64,000 nt of DNA, from contig SVKL01000001.1 of the NCBI GenBank assembly GCA_015068495.1, positions 1 to 64,000 of the forward strand, in the 5' to 3' direction. Under the pieces are notes generated by a model, which was not told the origin of the DNA, ran no database searches, and was given only the letters and a program-made list of their open reading frames with translations. Below are positions 42,874 to 51,933 of this stretch, in pieces (positions within the stretch are counted from its first letter, which is position 1; each line of letters opens with the position of its first letter). The translations under genes were made by a program, and so were the position numbers. Origin of the DNA: Oscillospiraceae bacterium. GTDB lineage: Bacteria > Bacillota > Clostridia > Oscillospirales > Oscillospiraceae.

Positions 42874-42894
42874 ATGAGAAAAGGATGGTGCTCT

Positions 42895-43632
42895 ATGAGA
42901 TACCCCAATATTGTACAAGGAAAATTTATCAAAAGACCGAATCGGTTTATTGCCCACATTGAAATTGCGGGACAAGAGGAAATTTGCCACGTAAAAAACA
43001 CCGGTCGCTGTCGGGAACTATTGCCGGCAGGGGCTAAGGTTTGGTGCGTCCGGTCGGATAACCCGGCGCGAAAGACGAAATACGATTTGATTGCCGTGGA
43101 AAAAAGTGACAGGCTCATCAATATGGACTCCCAAGCCCCCAACACGGCAGCAGGGCAGTGGCTGACTGGCGGCGGCTTGGGCAAAATCGAAAACCTCCGG
43201 GCGGAAAGCCGCTGGGGGGAATCCCGCTTTGACTTTTCTTTCACAAAGGACGGCGTGGATTGCTTTTTGGAGGTTAAGGGCGTGACATTGGAAACCGATG
43301 GCGTATGCGCCTTTCCCGATGCCCCCACGACCCGGGGCGCTAAGCATCTGCGGGAGCTGACCAAACTGGCAAAGGCCGGCTTCGGGGCGTACATTCTGTT
43401 TGTGATTCAAATGGCGGATGTAGCATACTTGCATCCCAATGATGCCACAGACCCGGAATTCGGCAAGGCTCTGCGGGAGGCCTCTTGTGCCGGTGTACAG
43501 ATTCTGGCGATGGATTGCGCGGTGACCCCCGATTCGATGACGCTTCGCGACAGAGTGAAAATAAAATTGACGGATACGGAGGAAATATTTCCGGAAACCT
43601 CTTTCCAATCGTCACAAAGTATAGTAAACTAA
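42895..43632 (+). CDS. sfsA: SfsA family DNA/RNA nuclease-like protein
   Basis: The 245-residue SfsA protein has an N-terminal OB-like part (FIKRPNRFIAHIEIAGQEE) with CHVKNTGRCREL and a C-terminal nuclease-like domain (RFDFSF, CFLEVKGVTLETDG, FPDAPTTRGAKHLREL) whose acidic residues match a PD-(D/E)xK fold. SfsA was named for sugar fermentation stimulation in E. coli; its biochemical role is not settled. The recD2 start follows 29 bases later, so the two form an operon with comF and mreB. Confidence 0.92.
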   Translation: MRYPNIVQGKFIKRPNRFIAHIEIAGQEEICHVKNTGRCRELLPAGAKVWCVRSDNPARKTKYDLIAVEKSDRLINMDSQAPNTAAGQWLTGGGLGKIENLRAESRWGESRFDFSFTKDGVDCFLEVKGVTLETDGVCAFPDAPTTRGAKHLRELTKLAKAGFGAYILFVIQMADVAYLHPNDATDPEFGKALREASCAGVQILAMDCAVTPDSMTLRDRVKIKLTDTEEIFPETSFQSSQSIVN

Positions 43633-43661
43633 TTGCAGAAAAAAAGAATGGGAGTTACACA

Positions 43662-45875
43662 TTGAACCAGCAGGAATTGGAAATTTTACAGGGAACAATC
43701 GGCGCTGTTGTCTTTCAAAATTACGACAACGGCTATGCTGTGCTGCGCTTGCATTTAGACGATGGGCAGACGGTTACCGTAGTGGGCACCATTCCGCTGC
43801 CTGCGGTGGGAGAACGGCTGATGGTTACGGGCAAATGGAGTAACCACAGCAGCTATGGACGGCAGTTCGATGCGGAATTTTTGGAGCGGTTGATGCCGCA
43901 GACCGCGACGGAAATTATCACCTATCTCTCCAGCCGGGTGATTAAGGGCATTGGCCCGAAGCTGGCGACTCGGATTGTAAACCGGTTTGGCGACAGAACA
44001 CTGCTGATTATGGAACGGGAGCCGGAGAGACTGGCAGAGGTCAGCGGAATTTCCGATAAAAAAGCGCTGGAAATCGGTGAGGATTTCCGCCTGCAGGTGG
44101 GTATGCGGCACTTGATGGAGTTTTTTACGCTGCACCATCTGCCTGCCGAACTGGCGGTAAAGACCTATAAATTATACGGTGAAACCACCATTGACCTGCT
44201 TTATGACGACCCTTATCTACTGATGGATGAGGAGCTGGAGGCGCCTTTCGGGGCGGTGGACCGGTTTGCGGTTGATTTGGGCGTTGCCGGAGATGACCCC
44301 CGGAGAGTGGACGCAGGCGTGCTGTTTGAACTGCGGTATAATCTGTCTGCCGGTCACAGCTTTTTGCCGGAGGACAAGCTGATTATGGCAACCTCCCAGC
44401 TGCTGAGCGTGAATCCTGCCACGGTGCAAGACAGCATTGCCCGGCTTTTGGAGGCGGAGCGGCTGTTCCGTGACCATTTGGCGGGGATTGATATTCTTTA
44501 TCTGCCTGCTCTTTACCGGGCGGAGACCTACTGCACAAGCCGATTGCTTGCCCACGCAGCCTGCCGGTATTCTGCGCCGGCGGCACTGCCGAAGAAAATT
44601 CGCGCAGCCACCCAAAGCAGTGACTTGGAATACTCTTCTCAACAGATGCTTGCTCTGCAGGAGGCGGCAACAAGCGGACTGCTTTTGCTGACAGGCGGTC
44701 CCGGTACGGGAAAAACCACGCTGGTTAACGGCATTCTGTCTTTATACGGACAGATGGGCTTGCGCTGTGTATTATGTGCGCCTACGGGACGCGCCGCCAA
44801 GCGGCTGACAGAGGTAACCGGCTATGAGGCATCTACCATTCACCGGCTGCTGGGGGCAGGAATTGACCCCCATACAGGCAAGCTCTATTTTGAAAAGGAT
44901 GAAGATGACCCCATTCAGGCGGATGCGGTGATTGTGGACGAGATGTCTATGGTGGATGTGCAGCTTTTGGGAAGCCTGCTGCAGGCTGTTCCCCGAAAGG
45001 CGCGGCTGATTCTGGTGGGAGATCCGGACCAGCTTCCCCCTGTGGGACCCGGTTTTCCTTTCCGGGATATGCTTCGCAGCAATGTACTGCCGGCTGTGCG
45101 GTTGACGGAGATTTTCCGGCAGGCGCAGGAGAGTCTGATTGTTATGAATGCCCACCGGGTAAATCGGGGAGAGCAGCCGGAGCTGAAAAATGTAAAAAGT
45201 GACTTTTTCTTCCTGCCCGGCAGGTCAGAGGATGGGGTTGCCCAGACCGTTGTGGAGCTGTGCGCCACCCGCCTGCCGAAAAATATGGGTATTCCTGCCG
45301 AGCAGATTCAAGTGCTGTGCCCCACCAAAAAGGGAGAGGCAGGCACGGTAAACTTAAATAAATTGCTGCAAAGCAGACTGAATCCTCCCACACCTGAAAA
45401 ACACGAGCGTGCCTTTGGAGAGACGGTTTTCCGCGAGGGCGACAGGGTAATGCAGGTAAAAAACAACTATGACCTGCTTTGGAAAAAGACAGACGGCAGC
45501 GCTGTGGGCGCAGGCGTGTTCAATGGGGATGTAGGCATTATCCAAAGGGTAGACACCCAAATGGAGGTGCTGACGGTACTGTTTGACGACCGGGAGGCGG
45601 AATACGATTTTACTCAGCTCAGCGAGCTGGAACTGGCATATGCCATGACGGTGCACAAATCCCAAGGCAGTGAGTATCGGGCGGTGGTGCTGTCGGCTTG
45701 GAACGCATCCGGGTACTTACTGAACCGGAGCATCCTCTATACGGCGATTACCCGGGCCAGAGAATTGCTGGTGATTTCCGGGCGTGAGGAAACAATTCGC
45801 ACAATGACGGAAAATGCGAAAGTCAGTCGGCGTTACACCGGACTGAAGCTGCGGCTGCAGCAAAAGGAGGGGTAA
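43662..45875 (+). CDS. recD2: RecD2-type ATP-dependent DNA helicase
   Basis: RecD2 is a 5'-3' SF1B helicase that acts in DNA repair without RecBC. The 737-residue product has the N-terminal OB-like domain (GTIGAVVFQNYDNGYAVLRL), helix-hairpin-helix repeats (about 90-160: IKGIGPKLATRIV, LAEVSGISDKKA), Walker A TGGPGTGKTTL, motif Ia PTGRAAKRL, Walker B VDEMSMVD, motif III GDPDQLPPVG, and the C-terminal AMTVHKSQGSEY and YTAITRAREL. Translation starts at TTG 43662 behind GGGAG; the longer frame overlaps sfsA. Confidence 0.94.
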   Translation: MNQQELEILQGTIGAVVFQNYDNGYAVLRLHLDDGQTVTVVGTIPLPAVGERLMVTGKWSNHSSYGRQFDAEFLERLMPQTATEIITYLSSRVIKGIGPKLATRIVNRFGDRTLLIMEREPERLAEVSGISDKKALEIGEDFRLQVGMRHLMEFFTLHHLPAELAVKTYKLYGETTIDLLYDDPYLLMDEELEAPFGAVDRFAVDLGVAGDDPRRVDAGVLFELRYNLSAGHSFLPEDKLIMATSQLLSVNPATVQDSIARLLEAERLFRDHLAGIDILYLPALYRAETYCTSRLLAHAACRYSAPAALPKKIRAATQSSDLEYSSQQMLALQEAATSGLLLLTGGPGTGKTTLVNGILSLYGQMGLRCVLCAPTGRAAKRLTEVTGYEASTIHRLLGAGIDPHTGKLYFEKDEDDPIQADAVIVDEMSMVDVQLLGSLLQAVPRKARLILVGDPDQLPPVGPGFPFRDMLRSNVLPAVRLTEIFRQAQESLIVMNAHRVNRGEQPELKNVKSDFFFLPGRSEDGVAQTVVELCATRLPKNMGIPAEQIQVLCPTKKGEAGTVNLNKLLQSRLNPPTPEKHERAFGETVFREGDRVMQVKNNYDLLWKKTDGSAVGAGVFNGDVGIIQRVDTQMEVLTVLFDDREAEYDFTQLSELELAYAMTVHKSQGSEYRAVVLSAWNASGYLLNRSILYTAITRARELLVISGREETIRTMTENAKVSRRYTGLKLRLQQKEG

Positions 45876-45877
45876 GG

Positions 45878-46531
45878 ATGTTTCAAAGACTGATTGCCCT
45901 GCTGTTTCCGCCCAAATGCGTGTTATGCAAGGCAGTTTTGGAAAAAGAGGAGACGGATTTTTGCCACTGCTGCCGGCAAAATGCGCCGGAAGCAAGAAAA
46001 TCCAATGTGAAACTTTCTTTTCTTGCAGGATGGACTGCGGTGTGGTATTATAAGGATATGGTGCGGGGAAGCATCCTGCGTTACAAGTTTTCCGGCCGCC
46101 GCAGTTATGGAAAGGCCTATGGACGTGTGGTGGCGATGCAGGTGCAAAAGCAGAAGATGGATGATTTTGATGTCTTGACCTTTGTCCCCATTGCGCCACT
46201 GCGGAGATTCAGCCGCGGCTATGATCAGGTGGAGCTGCTGGCAGAGGGCGTGGGCGAGGCGCTGGGCGTGAAGCCCATAAGGACCTTGCGGAAGATTCGC
46301 AACACACCGCCCCAATCCGGAATCAAGGATGTAGCCCGCCGCCGGGCAAATGTATTAGGCGCGTATACGGCAGTAGAGCCGGAGAATTTCCACGGCAAGC
46401 GCGTCCTGATGCTGGACGACGTGATCACCACCGGCGCAACGGCTTCGGAATGCGCCAGAGTTTTGCTTACTGCAGGCGCGAAGGAAGTGCTGTGCGCCAG
46501 CGTGGCAGTGGCAAATCACAATACCAAATGA
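45878..46531 (+). CDS. comF: ComF family phosphoribosyltransferase-like protein
   Basis: The 217-residue product has an N-terminal double CxxC zinc site (CVLCKAV...CHCC), a central basic region, and a C-terminal PRTase fold with VLMLDDVITTGATASECAR, the PRPP-binding loop. ComF proteins take part in DNA uptake during competence in Firmicutes. GGAGGGGTAAGG precedes ATG 45878, two bases after recD2. No other competence genes are in the window, so a competence role is inferred from the family. Confidence 0.92.
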   Translation: MFQRLIALLFPPKCVLCKAVLEKEETDFCHCCRQNAPEARKSNVKLSFLAGWTAVWYYKDMVRGSILRYKFSGRRSYGKAYGRVVAMQVQKQKMDDFDVLTFVPIAPLRRFSRGYDQVELLAEGVGEALGVKPIRTLRKIRNTPPQSGIKDVARRRANVLGAYTAVEPENFHGKRVLMLDDVITTGATASECARVLLTAGAKEVLCASVAVANHNTK

Positions 46532-46549
46532 TGATGTAGGTGAAGAACT

Positions 46550-47596
46550 ATGCGAAAGTTGCAATTGATTTCCCATGACTTAGGCGTTGACTTAGGTACC
46601 TCTAATGTGCTGATTTATAAGGCAGACAGCGGCATTACCACCAGAGAGCCCTCTGTGGTTGCGATGGATAAGAACACCGGAAAGGTGCTGCAGGTGGGTG
46701 CGGCTGCCAGAAATATGCTGGGAAGAACGCCCGGCAATGTGGTTGCAATGCATCCGCTGCAGGATGGTGTGATTGCCGACCACGATATGACGGTGAGTAT
46801 GCTGCAAAAATTCTTCCGGGATGCAGGGGATTCTTCCTTGTTTGCCCCCAAGCCCAGAGTGGTAATCAGCGTACCCAGCGGTGTAACGCAGATGGACGAG
46901 CGTGCGGTGATTAACGCGGCGATTGAGGCCGGCGCCCGCCGTGTATATTTGATTGAAGAGCCCTTGGCAGCAGCCTTGGGCGCAGGACTGGATATCAGCA
47001 GCCCCAAGGGACATCTGGTGGTGGATATCGGTGGCGGTACCACGGATATCGCTGTGCTGACAATGAACGGGGTGGCAAATTCTTCGTCTATCAAGCTGGC
47101 AGGCAACCACTTTGACGAAACCATTGCCCGTTACGTCCGTGCCACATCCCGCGTGATTATCGGTCCGGCTACCGCAGAGGATATTAAAATCCAAATCGGC
47201 GGCGTGCTGGACAGAAACGAAGAGCTTTCTATGGTGGTCAAGGGACGGGATGCCAAGTCCGGTATGCCCCGGGATATCACAATCACCGCCAAGGAAATTT
47301 GCGCAGTGCTCCAAAAATCTGCGCTGCGAATTGCGGATGAAGTGCTTTCTGTTTTGGAGGAAACCTCTCCGGAACTGGTAGGCGATATTGCAGATACAGG
47401 TATCGTACTGACCGGCGGCGGAAGCCAGCTGTGGGGTATGGATGTGCTGCTGCAAAACCGCATCGGAATTCCCTGCACGGTGGCGGATGACCCTGCTTCC
47501 TGTGTGGCCTATGGCTGCGGCAAGAGCCTTGCGTGGATTACACGTATGAACGAGGGCCCCATCAATTTGGCCCGGAAAAAGTTAATGCGAGAGTAA
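46550..47596 (+). CDS. mreB: MreB/Mbl-family actin-like cell shape protein
   Basis: The 348-residue bacterial actin shows the phosphate 1 loop (DLGVDLGTSNVLIY), connect and phosphate 2 (VVDIGGGTTDIAVL), and adenosine motif (GIVLTGGGSQLWGMD). MreB-type filaments guide lateral cell-wall synthesis at the membrane. Full length. Located after comF without mreC/mreD, so it is likelier to be an Mbl- or MreBH-like paralogue than the mreBCD member. TAGGTGAAG precedes ATG 46550 and a strong terminator follows. Confidence 0.92.
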   Translation: MRKLQLISHDLGVDLGTSNVLIYKADSGITTREPSVVAMDKNTGKVLQVGAAARNMLGRTPGNVVAMHPLQDGVIADHDMTVSMLQKFFRDAGDSSLFAPKPRVVISVPSGVTQMDERAVINAAIEAGARRVYLIEEPLAAALGAGLDISSPKGHLVVDIGGGTTDIAVLTMNGVANSSSIKLAGNHFDETIARYVRATSRVIIGPATAEDIKIQIGGVLDRNEELSMVVKGRDAKSGMPRDITITAKEICAVLQKSALRIADEVLSVLEETSPELVGDIADTGIVLTGGGSQLWGMDVLLQNRIGIPCTVADDPASCVAYGCGKSLAWITRMNEGPINLARKKLMRE

Positions 47597-47600
47597 AAAA

Positions 47601-47630
47601 AGAGGGTGTGTTCTAAACACACCCTCTTTT
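47601..47630. terminator. bidirectional terminator between mreB and csoR
   Basis: AGAGGGTGTGTT pairs with AACACACCCTCT around a CTA centre, flanked by A and T runs on both strands. Confidence 0.88.
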
Positions 47631-47638
47631 TATAGCTT

Positions 47639-47983
47639 TTATTTCATAAATTTGTCTACCGCTTCGCACAGATTGTCAATGGCAGCTTCATCGCCGGCGG
47701 CAACGGCATCTACCATACAGTGGTGAATATGGTCCTTCAGAATTACCTTGCCGGTATTGTCCAGCGCGGAACGCACCGCGGCAAGCTGAATCAGAACGTC
47801 TGCGCAATCCTGCCCCTCTTCCACCATACGCTTGACTTTTTCCAAGTGGCCGATGGCCCGGGCAAGCCGGTTGATAACTGCCTTTTGGTTCTCGTGGACG
47901 TGGCCGTGAGAATGGGCAATGCCGTGGGCGTGCATATAGGAATGGTCGTGATCGTGATCGTGCGGATGCTTATGGTCTGCCAT
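47639..47983 (-). CDS. csoR: CsoR/RcnR-family metal-sensing repressor with His-rich N-tail
   Basis: The 114-residue product has the all-helical CsoR fold (INRLARAIGHLEKVKRMVEEGQDCADVLIQ, then RSALDNTGKVILKDHIHHC). The sensor residues Cys (QDCADV), His and Cys (HIHHC) match the Cu(I) C-H-C set of CsoR. The first 30 residues hold about ten histidines in HPHDHDHDH and HAHGIAHSHGHVH runs, resembling metal-store tails of Ni/Zn proteins. ATG 47983 follows AGGAGGCGGG. No copper ATPase or chaperone gene is next to it. A palindromic operator lies in its promoter. Confidence 0.9.
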   Translation of the reverse strand: MADHKHPHDHDHDHSYMHAHGIAHSHGHVHENQKAVINRLARAIGHLEKVKRMVEEGQDCADVLIQLAAVRSALDNTGKVILKDHIHHCMVDAVAAGDEAAIDNLCEAVDKFMK

Positions 47984-48010
47984 ATACCCGCCTCCTTTTA
48001 CGTTTTTCTT

Positions 48011-48039
48011 ATCATACCCCATTTTTTGTCAACTTGCAA
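48011..48039 (-). promoter_or_regulatory. sigma-A promoter of csoR
   Basis: On the minus strand TTGCAA (48034-48039), a 17-base spacer and TATGAT (48011-48016). Confidence 0.65.
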
Positions 48040-48040
48040 G

Positions 48041-48052
48041 CCCCCTAGGGGG
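48041..48052. promoter_or_regulatory. CsoR operator candidate
   Basis: CCCCCTAGGGGG is a perfect palindrome with G-tracts, the type of A-tract/G-tract site bound by CsoR/RcnR proteins. It abuts the -35 of csoR, indicating autoregulation, and lies 55 bases before the M14 peptidase gene, which might be co-regulated. Confidence 0.6.
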
Positions 48053-48107
48053 ATTGTTTTTTGTAACCCGTCACCGCCGGCAGCATATACTGCTTAGAGG
48101 TGATTTT

Positions 48108-49028
48108 ATGGCGATTGTCAGAACGGATATGCCCATTACTTCCGCGGAAAATGAAAGGGTCATCGGGGCGCTGGTGCAAGCGTATCCGTTTATGCGTACT
48201 GAGGTGCTGGCCAATACGGTGTATCAAAGGCCGATACCCACCTTGGTGATTGGAAACGGATCGCGGAAGGTGATTTTCTCGGCAGCCCACCACGCAAATG
48301 AGTGGATTACATCGCTGGTGCTGCTGCGATTTGCAGAGGAATTTGCCCAAAAAATTGTATCCGGCGGCAGAATTTATAATCAGGATGCCCGCGACTTGGC
48401 AGAGCGGGTAACAGTGTATCTGGTGCCGATGGTGGACCCCGACGGGGTGGATTTGGTGGTGGGAGCCATCGGCGAGGGGGATATTCAGTATGACCTTGCG
48501 AAACGGCTCGCGGAAAATTATCCCGGCATCCCTTTTCCCGATGGGTGGAAGGCAAATCTTTTAGGGGTGGATTTGAATCTGCAGTATCCGGCTCTTTGGC
48601 TGCAGGCGCGGGAGATTAAGTTTGCGCAGGGTTATATACAACCCGGCCCCCGGGATTATGTGGGACGTGCGCCGTTGAACCAAGTGGAATCCCGGGCGTT
48701 GGCGGAATATACCCGGTATATTGACCCGGATTTAATACTGGCCTACCATTCCCAAGGGAAGGAAATCTATTGGCAGTTTCAGGATATACAGGTGCCGGGG
48801 GCAGAGGCGCTGGGGCGGAAAATGGCTGATGCAAGCGGATACACCCTTGCCGATGTACCCTATGCCTCCGGCTTTGCCGGCTACAAGGATTGGTTTATTC
48901 AGGAGTTTCGCCGTCCCGGTTATACCATTGAAGTGGGGCAGGGTGTAAATCCTTTGCCGCTGAGCCAGTTTGATGAGATTTATCGGGATAATTTGCCGAT
49001 TCTTGTGTTGGGTGCGGAAGGCCTGTGA
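48108..49028 (+). CDS. M14-family zinc carboxypeptidase
   Basis: The 306-residue product has the M14 zinc and catalytic set: HHANEW (H and E of HxxE), the second His in YHSQGKEIYWQ, and the general base Glu in YTIEVGQG. It resembles gamma-D-glutamyl-diamino acid peptidases of the YqgT/ENP1 type that cut peptidoglycan stem peptides, although no signal peptide or LysM domain is present, which points to a cytoplasmic recycling or mother-cell role. GAGGTG precedes ATG 48108. Confidence 0.88.
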   Translation: MAIVRTDMPITSAENERVIGALVQAYPFMRTEVLANTVYQRPIPTLVIGNGSRKVIFSAAHHANEWITSLVLLRFAEEFAQKIVSGGRIYNQDARDLAERVTVYLVPMVDPDGVDLVVGAIGEGDIQYDLAKRLAENYPGIPFPDGWKANLLGVDLNLQYPALWLQAREIKFAQGYIQPGPRDYVGRAPLNQVESRALAEYTRYIDPDLILAYHSQGKEIYWQFQDIQVPGAEALGRKMADASGYTLADVPYASGFAGYKDWFIQEFRRPGYTIEVGQGVNPLPLSQFDEIYRDNLPILVLGAEGL

Positions 49029-49035
49029 TTTTCTT

Positions 49036-49047
49036 TGAAACGTTTCA
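49036..49047. promoter_or_regulatory. LacI-family-type operator palindrome
   Basis: TGAAACGTTTCA is a perfect 12-base palindrome with central CG, the form recognised by LacI/GalR-family regulators. It lies eight bases after the M14 stop and 55 bases upstream of the -35 of array copy 1. No LacI-type gene is in the window. Confidence 0.45.
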
Positions 49048-49101
49048 CGGAATAAACAGGGAAAATGCACGAAATCTCCATAAAAATTACTGATAATTTA
49101 C

Positions 49102-49130
49102 TTGTAAAAAAGAATTGTCCCTGCTATAAT
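49102..49130 (+). promoter_or_regulatory. sigma-A promoter of array copies 1-2
   Basis: TTGTAA (49102-49107), a 17-base spacer and TATAAT (49125-49130). Confidence 0.82.
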
Positions 49131-49136
49131 GGCTTA

Positions 49137-49255
49137 AAATCGTTCAGGCACGCTTTTGCCTGTGATTTTACTGAAAACCGCCCTGCCGGAAAAAGGGTAG
49201 CTTTTTGCGGCAGGGTAAGCATTCCCGCAACCGGGATTTGCGGAAAGGGGCAGCA
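49137..49255 (+). promoter_or_regulatory. structured leader of array copy 1
   Basis: The 119-base leader folds by eye into three hairpins: CAGGCA/TGCCTG (49145-49162), a long CCCTGCC...GGCAGGG stem with inner AAAAA/TTTTT (49182-49216), and CCGCAA/TTGCGG (49225-49243) just before AAAGGGG. The sequence differs from the leaders of copies 4-6, but the order (small hairpin, long stem, hairpin abutting the ribosome binding site) is alike. Confidence 0.5.
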
Positions 49256-51904
49256 ATGGACAAGAGAACTTGCATTACACTGGACGGACGTATGGATGAG
49301 GCTGTGTGGGCTTCTGCTAAGGAATACACCGGCTTTTATAAGCTGAAAAGCGAAGGCGGTGAGCTGGCAGAGGCACAGACCTTTACGAAAATTCTTCCCA
49401 TGGAAGACCGGGTATATATCGGTATGAAATGTATGGAGCCGGATATACAGCAGGTAATTGACACCCACTCCACCCGGGATATGTGGGAGGCAGACAGAGT
49501 AGAGCTGTTCATCTCTCCCTCCGGCGGCACCTATGATTACTATCAATTCGTTGTGTCCTTTGGCGGCAGGATGGTTTCCAATTACTATGCAGAGGGCGGT
49601 CAAATTACGCCGGACCCCTACGCACCGGATTGGAAAAGCGCAGTCTACGTGGGAGAGGATCACTGGTCTGTAGAGGTTGAGCTTCCTTTGAAGGCGTTTT
49701 ATATGACACGCAATGCCAATATGAGCGACAAGTGGTTAATCAACACCATTCGCTGCCGCACGGTAAAGAATGTGTATCACAGCATTGCCAGCTCTTTCTG
49801 CGGTTTGGAACGGGGTTACACAGAGTTTGACCGCTTTTTGGTGGCAGAGGGTATGCCGCTGCGGAAGGATGCCGACGATATTTGCATTGTATCAGCCGAA
49901 GTAGATATCCGGGAAAAGGACGAAACCGGCTACGCAGGCTGTATGACCGTCAAGACCTTTAACGGAGTAGATGGCGCGTTTACATTTTCTTCCGATTGTG
50001 CCGAAACGATGGAGGTTGCGCTGAAAGCGGGCGCAAACCAATTCACCGTGCCCTGCCATTTTACGGAGCTGAAGCGGCATCGAATCTCACTGGCGCTGAC
50101 ACGGGCTGAGGACGGGGAGGTATTTAAGCGGTATTATCCCGTAACGACTACCTATGAGCCGATAAAGCTGCGGTTTACACAGCCTGAGTACCGCTGTAAT
50201 TTCTACCCCGGGCAGGATTATTCCAAGATTACAGGCAGCGTAATTGCCGCAAAGCCTGCCACCTTGAAGCTGGAGGGCGCCGGTATTGACACGCAGGTGA
50301 AGACACCCGATGCAGACGGCAGCTTCGTGTTTGAAACCCCCAATTTTGAGATTGGTGAGGCTTGGCTGACGGTCACCATTGACGGCGAGGAGAAGAAGCA
50401 AAGAATCCGCCGTTTGGCGCCTACTGACCGTATGATGACTTGGGTTTCCGGGGGCAATTTGGTTGTGGACGGAAAGCCGGTATTTGCCCGTTATATGTTT
50501 GCACCCACGTATCGGGGCGGCGTTGTGTTCAGCGAAAAGCATAGAGCAGATAACTACTATGAGACGCGGGACATCGTTCAGCAGAGCGGCTGGACGCAGG
50601 CAGAGGTGATTTTAAGCAGAGAGCTGGGCCGTTCCGATGCAGAGGTCAAAAAGGATGTTATGCCCAGTGAGGATGTGCTCCGTTATTTAGACGCCCGGAT
50701 TGAAGCCAACAAAAACAAGGATTTTGGCTTCTATTATCTGTTTGATGAGCCGGAATGCAGAGGCATTTCTCCTGTATATGCCAAGCATATCTACGAGTAT
50801 ATCGCTGACCGTGACCCCTACCACGTGACGGTGATTGCTTCTCGTGCGCCGGGGAGATACATAGAGGCGGCCGACTGGTTCCAGACCCACCCGTACATTA
50901 ACCCCGAGAATTTGCCTGATGGCAGACGGGTTTACAGCCGGCCTATGAAAAACCTGGGCAGCTTTATTGATGAAGTTACAAAGCAGAACAGACCCGATAA
51001 GACCATTGGCTTTATTGCATCGGCCTTTTCCTATAAGTTTGTTTCCCGGTATGCGGATTATCCCACACTGGACGAAACAATCTGCCATATTTGGGCGGCA
51101 ATGATTCACGGCGGAAAGTCCTTGATTCCCTATGCGTTCCACGATATGGCTGACAGACCTGCTATCCGTGAGGGTATGCGCTATATGTTCTCCAGCTTCG
51201 CGGCTTTGGAGGATATTGTGCTGCTGGGAAAGCGGACAACCCTGCTGCGGACAAACGACGCAGAGGCTGTGCTGTATGATCACGCCGATGAGAAGATGTT
51301 CGTGCTGGTGAACTTTAACCAAACACCGCAGACGGTGACGTTGGAGGGTATCAGCGGCACGTGGCACGAATTCCGTCACAACCGCACCATTACCGGCAAT
51401 ACCTTTGAACTGAAACCCTTGGAGGTGATTATCGCCACCAATGTGGTGAAGGATGCAGACCTGCCCACCTATGCAGAAACCGCTGCGCTGATTGACGGGC
51501 AGGAATACGAGCGTACCCACGGGGGAAGCTTGCTGTTTGAACGGGAAAATGATATTACCGTTAAGTCAGCCGGTGTCAGCGCCTCTAAGTACAAGCTGTT
51601 TGACGGTGTGCGGGATGATATGGCGATGTCTGTGTCAAATCAGGGGCAGCGATTCATAGAGGTGAATCTGACCAAGGTAAATGCTTGCTTCCAAAAGATT
51701 GTTATCAGCGGCTGGAATTTGCAGGATAAGGTGGCGCTGAAGCTGCGTATAGAGGGCCAGTTGCTGACACCTGCATTTACCAAAGTGCAGGAGGATGCGC
51801 TGACCACTTCCTTTGCCTTACAGGATGCCGTTTGTCCGGAGGCAATTTATCTGGAGTTTTCCGGGGATGAAGCCATGGAAATGTATGAACTTGAAGTGTT
51901 TTAA
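49256..51904 (+). CDS. array copy 1: CBM9-like/TIM-barrel-like multidomain protein
   Basis: The 882-residue product has a CBM9-like N-domain (about 7-200): CITLDGRMDEAVWASA, then DRVELFISPSGGTYDYYQF, the pattern of family 9 carbohydrate-binding modules. Beta-sandwich segments follow (200-400), then a region like a glycosidase TIM barrel (about 420-700) with YYLFDEPECRG, D497-E498 being candidate catalytic acids, and HIWAAMIHGGKSLIPYAFHD. A short beta domain (VLVNFNQTPQTVTL) precedes a discoidin-like C-terminus (KYKLFDGVRDD to YELEVF). No signal peptide is seen, so it may be cytoplasmic. ATG 49256 follows AAAGGGG. Its TAA overlaps the upstream frame of copy 2. Substrate is unknown. Confidence 0.85.
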   Translation: MDKRTCITLDGRMDEAVWASAKEYTGFYKLKSEGGELAEAQTFTKILPMEDRVYIGMKCMEPDIQQVIDTHSTRDMWEADRVELFISPSGGTYDYYQFVVSFGGRMVSNYYAEGGQITPDPYAPDWKSAVYVGEDHWSVEVELPLKAFYMTRNANMSDKWLINTIRCRTVKNVYHSIASSFCGLERGYTEFDRFLVAEGMPLRKDADDICIVSAEVDIREKDETGYAGCMTVKTFNGVDGAFTFSSDCAETMEVALKAGANQFTVPCHFTELKRHRISLALTRAEDGEVFKRYYPVTTTYEPIKLRFTQPEYRCNFYPGQDYSKITGSVIAAKPATLKLEGAGIDTQVKTPDADGSFVFETPNFEIGEAWLTVTIDGEEKKQRIRRLAPTDRMMTWVSGGNLVVDGKPVFARYMFAPTYRGGVVFSEKHRADNYYETRDIVQQSGWTQAEVILSRELGRSDAEVKKDVMPSEDVLRYLDARIEANKNKDFGFYYLFDEPECRGISPVYAKHIYEYIADRDPYHVTVIASRAPGRYIEAADWFQTHPYINPENLPDGRRVYSRPMKNLGSFIDEVTKQNRPDKTIGFIASAFSYKFVSRYADYPTLDETICHIWAAMIHGGKSLIPYAFHDMADRPAIREGMRYMFSSFAALEDIVLLGKRTTLLRTNDAEAVLYDHADEKMFVLVNFNQTPQTVTLEGISGTWHEFRHNRTITGNTFELKPLEVIIATNVVKDADLPTYAETAALIDGQEYERTHGGSLLFERENDITVKSAGVSASKYKLFDGVRDDMAMSVSNQGQRFIEVNLTKVNACFQKIVISGWNLQDKVALKLRIEGQLLTPAFTKVQEDALTTSFALQDAVCPEAIYLEFSGDEAMEMYELEVF

Positions 51905-51933
51905 TGGAAAAAACTTCAAGGAAAGGAGAAAAA

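Noticed and set aside
49036-49047. CcpA cre site
   Set aside because: cre sites are 14 bases with a different spacing (TGWAANCGNTNWCA); this palindrome is 12 bases, so only a general LacI-family operator is claimed.
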